This document shows, piece after piece, positions 1-5,576 of a DNA stretch of 5,704 nt (positions are counted from its first letter, which is position 1; the number at the start of each line of letters is the position of its first letter). This DNA is from a bacterium (GTDB taxonomy: Bacteria > Desulfobacterota > GWC2-55-46), in contig SCQA01000251.1 of the NCBI GenBank assembly GCA_004298725.1, positions 1-5,704 on the forward strand, written 5' to 3'. The position numbers and the translations under genes were made by a program. Under the pieces are notes generated by a model. It was not told the origin of the DNA and ran no database searches. It saw nothing but the letters and a program-made list of their open reading frames with translations.

Positions 1-929
1 ACAAGGCCTTGCGCGCCTATCCTCCCGCCAAGCGGATGGATATGAAAGCTGAGGCCGACAAGCTCAAGAAACGGAATAAGCAAAAACGCCGAAAGCCCAA
101 GCCCCAGCGCGTAAGCAACGGGAAATTTCAGAAAACGCCTTAAAATACCGGACGAGCCGTTAAAAGAAAGCTCCGCGTAAATAAAATAAACAAAGGCCAA
201 CAGCGTGGCGTAAAGCGCGACTTCCGGCTGGCCCGCAAGGAGGAGTAACGAAACACAAACGGAGCAAAACGCGACGGCCCTTGATTGCGAGCGAAGACTG
301 CCGCCTCTCTTTGCAAGCGCGTCAACGCCGAGCATGACAAGCGGCAGTGTCATTGCCGTGTTTGTAAACTGCTCAAGGCTTATAAACCACGTAAAGACTC
401 CGGAAAACATATAAAAGAGTCCGCCCGCGAAGGAAGCTAAAAGGCCAAGCCCGTTCTTACCGTTATACCTTAAAAACAAGTAAGTAAAAAACCCGGCAAA
501 CAAAAGCCTGCCAAGCATGAAAAAATCCCACCACCCCACCGGGCTTATGTCCTCGATTATCTGATACGGAAAAAACGCGCGCGTTGAATACTGCGCCGCA
601 AGCGGGGTTCCTCCGGCCTGATACGGATTCCATAAAGGAATAGTCAGATTTTTATACATATCCCCGACAAGTTTGTTTGTCGGAAATTCGTAATACGCCG
701 GAGTGGCAAGGTCTACGTTAAAAGTGCTTGCAGGCAAACGACCTTCACGGGCATAGACGCCCTCCGGCACGATGCCGTGCGGCTGGTAGAGCGGCGGCAT
801 GAGGCTCTTGCCGGAAAAGACAACCGGGCCGTACATAACGCACATAACCGCGGCGTAGAGAAATATGACTATTATCGCCTCGCGCGCCGCTATAAGTCCT
901 TTGTAGTTCTTAGGCAGAGGTATGCACAT
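1..929 (-). CDS. YfhO-like multi-spanning membrane protein, N-terminal 309 codons (runs off left edge)
   Basis: My own reverse-strand translation gives an uninterrupted frame of 309 codons from the ATG at 929 to the window edge, so the C-terminus is missing. Hydrophobic segments lie at about residues 16-38, 134-153, 160-183, 190-205, 217-251 and 268-292. Between the first two is a polar, probably extracytoplasmic loop containing the stretch GDMYKN...PLWNPYQAGG (residues 89-107), typical of YfhO-family (PF09586) proteins. AGQPEVALY (232-240) resembles the family's usual GHPQ-type segment. YfhO proteins are GT-C-like membrane proteins; the Bacillus subtilis member is linked to sugar modification of lipoteichoic acid. 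Here a role in surface glycan or lipid-linked sugar transfer is only inferred. A TGA lies immediately before the ATG, so no earlier in-frame start exists. I see no convincing Shine-Dalgarno sequence; an inverted-repeat element ends 12 bp upstream. Confidence 0.72.
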   Translation of the reverse strand, partial: MCIPLPKNYKGLIAAREAIIVIFLYAAVMCVMYGPVVFSGKSLMPPLYQPHGIVPEGVYAREGRLPASTFNVDLATPAYYEFPTNKLVGDMYKNLTIPLWNPYQAGGTPLAAQYSTRAFFPYQIIEDISPVGWWDFFMLGRLLFAGFFTYLFLRYNGKNGLGLLASFAGGLFYMFSGVFTWFISLEQFTNTAMTLPLVMLGVDALAKRGGSLRSQSRAVAFCSVCVSLLLLAGQPEVALYATLLAFVYFIYAELSFNGSSGILRRFLKFPVAYALGLGLSAFLLIPFLELVGLSFHIHPLGGRIGAQGL

Positions 930-941
930 TCAGGTTTGATT

Positions 942-1069
942 GGCAGATTGCTGAAAAAGTCCCATCTGCGGCGTTGTCTTCGCCGCTCATAACTGCGGCG
1001 TAGAAAAAAACTACGCCTCGTTACTTACGTCTCGACGCCTTGCAACTGGAACTTTTTGAGCAATCTGCC
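942..1069. repeat. MITE-like imperfect palindromic element, 128 bp
   Basis: The ends are inverted copies of 19 bases: GGCAGATTGCTGAAAAAGT at 942-960, and at 1051-1069 the reverse complement of the same sequence with one change. The interior continues the symmetry loosely and ends in a perfect central hairpin: GGCGTAG (997-1003), a loop of seven A, then CTACGCC (1011-1017). A second local hairpin pairs GCGGCG (968-973) with CGCCGC (981-986). The whole element could fold into one long stem. It holds no credible gene, so if it is mobile it needs a transposase supplied elsewhere. I see no clear target-site duplication. From memory, sequences with an AAAAAGTCC...CTGCGGCGTTG pattern are repeated in Nitrospirota and Geobacter-like genomes; copy number here cannot be seen from one window. 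Confidence 0.78.
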
Positions 1070-1101
1070 TAATTTTTGGATTTTTCCGCAAACTGTTAGC
1101 G

Positions 1102-1125
1102 CCGCCAAAGGAGACGCTTTGGAGG
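1102..1125 (-). terminator. Weak hairpin downstream of sppA
   Basis: CCAAAG (1105-1110) pairs with CTTTGG (1117-1122) around a six-base loop, with two further G-C pairs beyond one mismatch. It starts 25 bp after the sppA stop. No run of T follows on the minus strand, so it may be a processing or pausing hairpin, or chance, rather than an intrinsic terminator. Confidence 0.25.
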
Positions 1126-1149
1126 AATTATCTTTTAACTAACTGCTAC

Positions 1150-2115
1150 CTACGGCATCCAGAGATACATAAAGCTCATGCCGAACTTTCCGGTAAGCGC
1201 CGAGCCGTCAATATTAATCAAGTTTATTTTCGCCTGCTCTCCGGCAAGGGAATAAATATTATTTTTGTAAGACCTCTCAGGCGCGTATGTAATCAGTCTC
1301 GCCTCTTTTATTCCGGCAAGCCCTTTGACGTATTCAACGGCGTCGTCCATATAGCCTGTTTTATCAATGAGCTTCAGCTTAAGCGCCTGCTCCGCCGTAT
1401 ATATTCTGCCATCGGCTATTTTTTTAAGCGCAACAGGGTCCATACCAGTCAAATCCGCCCGGCCTTCCGTTATAACTGTTAAAAACCTCTCGTACATCGA
1501 GTCAATAACCGACTGAAGAATCTTCCTTTCGTCGTCGCTCATCTGTTTTAAAGGACTGCCGATGTCCTTTTTATCGCCGGACTTTATGGTTTGATTCACA
1601 ATGCCGACCTTCTCCATAAGCCCTGTGGCGTTGATATTATACGCTATAACGCCTATTGAGCCGGTAATAGTGGTGGGGTGGGCTATTATCTTGTCCGCGC
1701 CTACGGCTATGTAATAGCCGCCGGAAGCGGCCGTGTCCATAAGCTCCGCAACCACCGGTATATGCCTGTGACTCTTTTTGAAGTTGACAAGCTCGTGGTG
1801 CATAACGTCGCACGTGGTAACGGAGCCGCCCGGAGTGTTTATCTTTAAAATTATAGCCCGTATATCGTCGTCTTTGCCTGCAAGCTCAAGCTCTTCCTTA
1901 AACTGCGCCGCCATGTTGGGCTTTTCAGTAATGCCTAAGCCGCCTTTTTTGTCGTCGTCCGTTATAAGGCCGGATACGCTTATGACAAGTATCTTGTTTG
2001 CGCCTCTGCCGCCTATTGTTTTTTCGGTCAAAGGCTCTTGAAACGGCAAATTCACAAACACACAACCGCCAAGAAAAAGGCAGAGCAAAATGACCAATTG
2101 AACTATTCTATTCAT
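1150..2115 (-). CDS. sppA: SppA-type signal peptide peptidase (S49 family), predicted lipoprotein
   Basis: This 321-residue protein has the S49 fold of the short SppA type, about half the length of E. coli SppA. It would cut residual signal peptides or small membrane peptides on the outer face of the cytoplasmic membrane. Visible landmarks are the glycine-rich oxyanion segment TPGGS (94-98), the nucleophile Ser131 in AASGGYYIA (129-137), TGSIGV (151-156), and the general base Lys178 in IKSGDKKDIGSP (177-188). The Ser-Lys spacing of 47 residues is near the 52 of Bacillus subtilis SppA. The N-terminus MNRIVQLVILLCLFLGGC has a charged start, a hydrophobic core and a lipobox LGGC, so Cys18 is the likely lipid anchor, rather than the transmembrane anchor usual in SppA. 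An AAAGGA sequence (2120-2125) lies four bases before the ATG. The gene follows the HPr-kinase-like gene by 13 bp and is probably co-transcribed with it. Confidence 0.93.
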   Translation of the reverse strand: MNRIVQLVILLCLFLGGCVFVNLPFQEPLTEKTIGGRGANKILVISVSGLITDDDKKGGLGITEKPNMAAQFKEELELAGKDDDIRAIILKINTPGGSVTTCDVMHHELVNFKKSHRHIPVVAELMDTAASGGYYIAVGADKIIAHPTTITGSIGVIAYNINATGLMEKVGIVNQTIKSGDKKDIGSPLKQMSDDERKILQSVIDSMYERFLTVITEGRADLTGMDPVALKKIADGRIYTAEQALKLKLIDKTGYMDDAVEYVKGLAGIKEARLITYAPERSYKNNIYSLAGEQAKINLINIDGSALTGKFGMSFMYLWMP

Positions 2116-2128
2116 AGTATCCTTTGCG

Positions 2129-3202
2129 TTACGCCTTTGCCGCTATTTGCCGTATCCGAACCTGAGTTTGCTCTACGCTTTCAATTCCGGTATTTAAAAT
2201 ATGGCACGAGGCTGATTCAAAAAGCTCGGTAAAGAAGCCGTTTTGAAGCTCCGTTCTTCTGATGAGCAGGTACGGATTATAATACGACTCGGTCTTGAAC
2301 TCGCCCGTCTTGCCGCCCGCTCCGGCAAGCACCTGATACTTGCCTTCCTGAAGTATTTTTATCGCGTCAATTGCGTTCAATTTAACTTCCGCCGGAGAGT
2401 CTTTGTCGCGTCTAAGCAGTATCACGGCCTTGATAACGGCCTTTTCAACGAACTTGTCCGGCCCGGCTATCCACTCAGGGTCGAGAATGGCCCTTGAGTT
2501 TGCGAACGCTGTAAAGTCGCCGCCCTCCACGTTTTCGCACTTGCACTTTTTAAGCATCTCTTCCATAACCGGAAAGCTCTTTACCATGTCCGTGCGAAGG
2601 TAAAACTTGCGCTCTGAAATATCAGCCATGGCAAGGCCTTTTTTATATTGAAGAAATACCCAGTCGTCGGAATGAATCTTTCCGTCCGGCAGTTGCATAA
2701 GGCCCCACGTGTGGGTGGACTTTCCCGTGCCCGTAGGCGCTATTATAAGCACGCCTTTACCGCCGACTATGGCGCAGGAGCCGTGAATAGAGTGGACGTT
2801 GTGCTGGGTTTCAAGTATGTCGGCGGCCATGCCAAGCGCCCAGCTCTTGCACTGGCCGTAATACTCGGTATTTATGAATACCGCGGTCTTTGTTTCGTGG
2901 TTGTAATGAGCCTTTGGCTCGCGCCCGTTAACGCCTGTTACCGCGTACATCACGGCGTGAGGAAGCACCGTATGCGTGCGCGGAGCCGGATACCAATTTT
3001 CAGCCCAAAAGGCGTACAGGTGCGCCGAATTAGTATACAGCCGGATGATTATTCCGTGGATGTTGGCGTTCCAGTGATAACGCTCAAAACTATCCGACAA
3101 CCTCGCCTCGGCAAGGCGGACAAGATCATTCCGTACCGCGACGCTTATGTCTTTTTCGGAATCAACCCGGCCTTTTACTTCAGTAATGTAGTTATCTAAC
3201 AT
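2129..3202 (-). CDS. HPr kinase/PEP carboxykinase-fold P-loop protein, substrate unknown
   Basis: A 357-residue soluble protein with no signal peptide. The core matches the start of the HPr kinase catalytic domain: SIHG (138-141), GKGVLIIAPTGTGKST (148-163) with Walker-A Lys161 and Ser162, then HSDDW (177-181), whose Asp179-Asp180 sit where HprK has its catalytic acidic pair. His140 matches the conserved HprK histidine. The first P-loop residue is Ala155 instead of the usual Gly. I cannot find the later HprK signature that follows the acidic pair; in its place is SERKFYLRTDMVKSFP (196-211). A CKC motif stands at 220-222. The first 130 residues and the C-terminal third are not recognised. It probably binds ATP and may phosphorylate a protein or small molecule, but HPr is not an evident target because no PTS gene is near. 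The ATG is the first possible start after an in-frame TGA; no good Shine-Dalgarno is visible. Confidence 0.8.
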   Translation of the reverse strand: MLDNYITEVKGRVDSEKDISVAVRNDLVRLAEARLSDSFERYHWNANIHGIIIRLYTNSAHLYAFWAENWYPAPRTHTVLPHAVMYAVTGVNGREPKAHYNHETKTAVFINTEYYGQCKSWALGMAADILETQHNVHSIHGSCAIVGGKGVLIIAPTGTGKSTHTWGLMQLPDGKIHSDDWVFLQYKKGLAMADISERKFYLRTDMVKSFPVMEEMLKKCKCENVEGGDFTAFANSRAILDPEWIAGPDKFVEKAVIKAVILLRRDKDSPAEVKLNAIDAIKILQEGKYQVLAGAGGKTGEFKTESYYNPYLLIRRTELQNGFFTELFESASCHILNTGIESVEQTQVRIRQIAAKA

Positions 3203-3276
3203 ATGCTTGAATCAGTTTTACCATTGCCGGTTCGTGTTTGCAATGCTAACGATGTTATTTTGAAAATATAAAGCAG

Positions 3277-3303
3277 TTTATATCTTTTACAGACGCCTTT
3301 CAA
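3277..3303 (-). promoter_or_regulatory. Candidate sigma70-type promoter for the HPr-kinase-like/sppA pair
   Basis: On the minus strand, TTGAAA (3298-3303) matches the -35 consensus at five of six bases and TATAAA (3277-3282) matches the -10 at five of six. The spacer is 15 bases, shorter than the ideal 17. Transcription would begin near 3270, leaving a leader of roughly 68 bases before the ATG at 3202. The AT-rich background makes a chance match possible. A second, weaker pair (TTGCAA, 17 bases, TAAAAC) lies almost at the start codon and would give a nearly leaderless message. Confidence 0.35.
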
Positions 3304-3321
3304 GCACAGACAAACTCATTG

Positions 3322-3341
3322 GTTCAATTTAAGAATTGAAC
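3322..3341. promoter_or_regulatory. Operator-like perfect inverted repeat GTTCAATT-N4-AATTGAAC
   Basis: Two perfect 8-base half-sites flank the spacer TAAG. A further AATTGAA occurs at 3354-3360 on the + strand. The palindrome is centred about 60 bp upstream of the start point expected from the candidate promoter at 3277-3303, a distance used by many activators. The size fits a dimeric regulator, but I cannot name one, and AT-rich palindromes of this length do occur by chance. Confidence 0.4.
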
Positions 3342-3375
3342 GCGCAAAAGAAAAATTGAAAATAGTAAAAATAAG

Positions 3376-3402
3376 CCCCTCTGTCCCACATTGAAAAAGG
3401 GG
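3376..3402. repeat. CCCCT...AGGGG hairpin in intergenic repeat-like sequence
   Basis: CCCCT (3376-3380) can pair with AGGGG (3398-3402) across a 17-base loop. The G-run flanked by A-runs (GAAAAAGGGGGAA) resembles the dispersed intergenic repeats with C5 and G5 runs that I recall from several environmental bacterial genomes. It abuts the longer palindrome beginning at 3409, so the two may be parts of one composite intergenic repeat. Confidence 0.35.
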
Positions 3403-3408
3403 GAAGTT

Positions 3409-3443
3409 ATCATATCCTTTCCCCTTTGGGGAGAGGATATGAT
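3409..3443. repeat. Long palindrome, 16-bp stem with 3-base loop
   Basis: ATCATATCCT (3409-3418) pairs perfectly with AGGATATGAT (3434-3443). The pairing continues inward through a T-G wobble, a T-A pair and four C-G pairs to a TTT loop at 3425-3427. On the minus strand the core reads CTCTCCCCAAAGGGG, like a widespread class of intergenic palindromic repeats. It has no T-run directly after it on either strand, although TTTTT occurs 11 bases beyond on the minus strand. A role in ending or stabilising the wrbA transcript is possible but unproven. Confidence 0.7.
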
Positions 3444-3549
3444 GTGAAAAGGAATACCGGTATCAGCTTACCGTGGCCTCGCACTGTTAGAAAAAGCGCC
3501 GCAGTAGAAGGAAGCTTCTTTTATACAGCCTTTAAACAGGTTTTACTTA

Positions 3550-4164
3550 TCAAACAGCAGAAAGCTTTTTTGCAATGCCTGCCACGTGCCTGCCCTGAAA
3601 GCGCGCCATCTGCAATTCATTCTCGCTTGGCAAGCGCGAACCGTCGCCTCCGGCTATGGTAGTCGCGCCGTAAGGGCTTCCGCCGCTTACCTCGCTTATG
3701 TTCATCTGCCTTGCTTCGGAATAAGGCAAGCCGACAATTACCATGCCCTGATGCAAAAGCGTGATGTGAAAACTGAGTATTGTGGACTCCTGCCCGCCGT
3801 GTTGCGTGGCGGTGGACGCGAATACGCTTCCAACCTTGCCTATAAGAGCGCCTTTCATCCACAGGCCGCCTGTAGCGTCAATAAAACTCTTCATCTGGGC
3901 GCACATATTTCCGAAACGCGTAGGCGTGCCGAAGATTATAGCGTCAGCGGAGCTAAGGTCGTCAACCGTGGCCACGCTCACGTGCGCGAACTGTTTTTTC
4001 GCCTCGAAGGCGTTCATTTTTTTGAGAACGTCGTCCGGCAAGGTTTCCGGCACCTGAAAAAGCTTGACGTTGGCCCCCTTTACCTCCTTTGCCCCTTCGG
4101 CGACAGCCTCGGCCATGCGCCACACATGGCCGTACATGCTATAAAAAATAACATGAACGTTCAT
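3550..4164 (-). CDS. wrbA: WrbA, NAD(P)H:quinone oxidoreductase (type IV)
   Basis: This 204-residue flavodoxin-fold protein is nearly the length of E. coli WrbA (198). WrbA tetramers bind FMN in the cytoplasm and reduce quinones by two electrons with NAD(P)H, which avoids semiquinone formation under oxidative stress. The FMN phosphate loop is SMYGHVWRMAEA (9-20). GTPTRFGNMCAQMKSFIDATGGLW (79-102) is the diagnostic WrbA segment contacting the isoalloxazine ring. STATQHGGQEST (117-128) and GGSPYGATTIAGGDGSRLPSENE (161-183) are the other two family signatures, all intact. The stretch before GGQE reads TATQH, one residue longer than the E. coli TGTG. The start is fixed by AAGGAGG (4172-4178) seven bases upstream and by alignment to the family N-terminus. 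The gene begins 23 bp after the SthA-like gene and ends with tandem stops TGA TAA. Confidence 0.96.
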   Translation of the reverse strand: MNVHVIFYSMYGHVWRMAEAVAEGAKEVKGANVKLFQVPETLPDDVLKKMNAFEAKKQFAHVSVATVDDLSSADAIIFGTPTRFGNMCAQMKSFIDATGGLWMKGALIGKVGSVFASTATQHGGQESTILSFHITLLHQGMVIVGLPYSEARQMNISEVSGGSPYGATTIAGGDGSRLPSENELQMARFQGRHVAGIAKKLSAV

Positions 4165-4171
4165 CTTGATT

Positions 4172-4178
4172 CCTCCTT
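4172..4178 (-). promoter_or_regulatory. Strong Shine-Dalgarno of wrbA
   Basis: AAGGAGG on the minus strand lies seven bases before the ATG at 4164 and within the 23-bp gap after the SthA-like stop. It is the best ribosome-binding site in the window; the other genes have weak or no visible sites, so WrbA may be translated more strongly than its operon partner. Confidence 0.85.
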
Positions 4179-4187
4179 TTTACGATT

Positions 4188-5576
4188 TTAAAGTTTGTTA
4201 AGCCCGTTAAGCGCGGCCTCTTTGTAAGCGTCGGAGAGCGTCGGGTAGTTGAAGACCACGTCTTTAAAATAATCCACCGTGCCGCCGAAGTTAAGAACAG
4301 CCTGCCCTATGTGAATAAGCTCCGACGCCTTTTCGCCTACGATATGAACTCCAAGAAGGTCTCTCGTCTGCCTATGAAATATGAGCTTCAACATGCCATG
4401 AGTATCGCCGATAATCTGCCCCCGCGCGACATCGTTAAAATACGCGCAACCCGTCTCATACGGTATGCCTTTTTTCATAAGCGACTCTTCATTTTCGCCT
4501 ACCATTGAAATTTCAGGTATGGTGTAAACACCGTACGGCATGTGCGCCGTGTAAGCGCACGTCTGCCCTTCCTTTTGAAACGCGTGGCAGACAGCCCGCC
4601 TTCCCTGCTCCATTGACGTGGACGCAAGCGACGGAAACCCGATTACGTCGCCTATGGCGTATATATTGGCAACTGAAGTCTGGAAGCTCGCGTTTACCGT
4701 TATAAACCCCCTTTCCACTGCCTTAAGCCCGATGGAATTCAAGTTAAGCATGTCGGTATTGCCTTGCCTGCCCATTGTATAAAGAAGTTTTTCAGACATA
4801 ATAACCTTGCCGCTTTTAAGGCGCGTAGCCACCCTTCCCTGCCCTTCCACGGTTATGCCAGCAACTTCCTCGTTAAGCCTGATGGTAACGCCGCAGTGGC
4901 GCATCCAATACATAAGGCTTGTAACCACCTCTTCATCGGCAAAGGGGAAAAGCCTCTGCTTCTTTTCAATCAGGGTTACTTTAACGCCAAGCGCGGCGAA
5001 TATACAGGCGTACTCGCACCCTATGACGCCGCCGCCGAGTATGGCGAGCGTTTCGGGTATACGGTCAAGAGCGATGATGGTATCGCTATCGTGAATATGC
5101 TCGCTGTCAAACGGAATGTCCGCCGGGCGCGACGGCCTTGAACCTGACGCGATGAAGATAAACTCGCCGGAATATTCTTCCTCACGGCCTTCAGCGCCGC
5201 GAATAAGCAGAGTATTAACGCCGGTAAAAGACGCCGTGCCGTATATTATTTCAATGTTATTTCTGTTAAACTTGTCAATTACTGCCTCCATCTGTTTTCT
5301 TGTTACTTCTGTTTTCCTGTGCATCAGCTCTGAAAGCTTGACATCCCTCGCAAGCGTAACCTGAAAACCGAATACCGCCCTTTGTTTAAGTCCGGCAAGG
5401 TAAAGCGCGGTTTCACGGAGCGTCTTACTCGGAAGCGTGCCGGTATGAAGCCCTGCCCCGCCCACATACGCCTGCCGTTCTATAACGGCAACCTTTTTAT
5501 TCAGCTTTGAGGCCTGTATGGCGGCCTTCTCTCCGGCCGGGCCGGAACCGATAATAAGCACGTCGTATTTTTTCAT
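4188..5576 (-). CDS. sthA: SthA-like soluble pyridine nucleotide transhydrogenase, cysteine-free FAD protein
   Basis: This 462-residue protein has the two-dinucleotide-domain fold of the dihydrolipoamide dehydrogenase family and matches E. coli SthA (about 466) throughout. SthA transfers hydride between NADPH and NAD+ in the cytosol. FAD binding is shown by GSGPAG (10-15) and the second FAD motif YAIGDVIGFPSLAS (306-319). NAD(P) binding is shown by GGGVIGCEYA (181-190), with Glu204 ending the next strand, which suggests NAD(H) acceptance. SthA-type signatures are TGTLPSKTLR (45-54), MGRQGNTD (268-275), PYGVYTIPEIS (347-357) and FNYPTLSDAY (442-451). The redox-disulfide positions are Gly42 and Thr47, so disulfide chemistry is impossible; E. 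coli SthA keeps one of these cysteines. The catalytic His of lipoamide dehydrogenases is Tyr444, as in SthA. Only a distant AGAGG (5589-5593) precedes the ATG. An unusual NADH:acceptor diaphorase is the main alternative. Confidence 0.87.
   Translation of the reverse strand: MKKYDVLIIGSGPAGEKAAIQASKLNKKVAVIERQAYVGGAGLHTGTLPSKTLRETALYLAGLKQRAVFGFQVTLARDVKLSELMHRKTEVTRKQMEAVIDKFNRNNIEIIYGTASFTGVNTLLIRGAEGREEEYSGEFIFIASGSRPSRPADIPFDSEHIHDSDTIIALDRIPETLAILGGGVIGCEYACIFAALGVKVTLIEKKQRLFPFADEEVVTSLMYWMRHCGVTIRLNEEVAGITVEGQGRVATRLKSGKVIMSEKLLYTMGRQGNTDMLNLNSIGLKAVERGFITVNASFQTSVANIYAIGDVIGFPSLASTSMEQGRRAVCHAFQKEGQTCAYTAHMPYGVYTIPEISMVGENEESLMKKGIPYETGCAYFNDVARGQIIGDTHGMLKLIFHRQTRDLLGVHIVGEKASELIHIGQAVLNFGGTVDYFKDVVFNYPTLSDAYKEAALNGLNKL

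Larger units (their letters stand above)
3203..3549. other. 347-bp intergenic region between wrbA and the HPr-kinase-like gene
   Basis: No credible gene occurs here. The half nearest the HPr-kinase-like gene (3203-3370) is AT-rich and carries a possible promoter and an operator-like palindrome. The other half (3371-3549) holds G/C-run hairpins, a long palindrome and the 10-bp palindrome ATACCGGTAT (3454-3463). I see no intrinsic terminator with a T-run directly after the wrbA stop (tandem TGA TAA). The region separates two probable transcription units on the same strand. Confidence 0.7.

Noticed and set aside
140..340. 66-codon minus-strand frame rich in Arg and Phe
   Set aside because: It overlaps the YfhO-like gene in another frame; the 309-codon frame has membrane segments and family motifs, and this one does not.
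777..992. 71-codon + strand frame
   Set aside because: It crosses from the antisense of the YfhO-like gene into the repeat element and has no domain or ribosome-binding site.
2648..3199. 183-codon open frame on the + strand
   Set aside because: It lies entirely antisense to the HPr-kinase-like gene and reflects that gene's codon pattern; the opposite strand carries the P-loop and HSDDW motifs.
3191..3223. Ten-codon minus-strand frame (MVKLIQAYVR) overlapping the HPr-kinase-like start
   Set aside because: Considered as a leader or precursor peptide because HprK-fold kinases occur in some peptide clusters. It has no ribosome-binding site or core-peptide features and is short enough to be chance.
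3500..3520. AGAAG-GAAG-CTTCT followed by TTT, a possible + strand terminator
   Set aside because: The stem is only five A/T-rich pairs and no + strand gene ends here.
3426..3662. 78-codon + strand frame starting with TTG in the palindrome loop
   Set aside because: It begins inside a hairpin, runs into the antisense of wrbA and lacks a ribosome-binding site or a recognisable domain.
3586..4191. 201-codon open frame on the + strand
   Set aside because: It is antisense to wrbA, whose family signatures and strong ribosome-binding site are clear; its own translation shows no recognisable domain.
4188..5576. Annotation as dihydrolipoamide dehydrogenase or mercuric reductase
   Set aside because: Both redox cysteines and the catalytic His of those enzymes are absent, while SthA-specific segments such as GRQGNTD and FNYPT are present.
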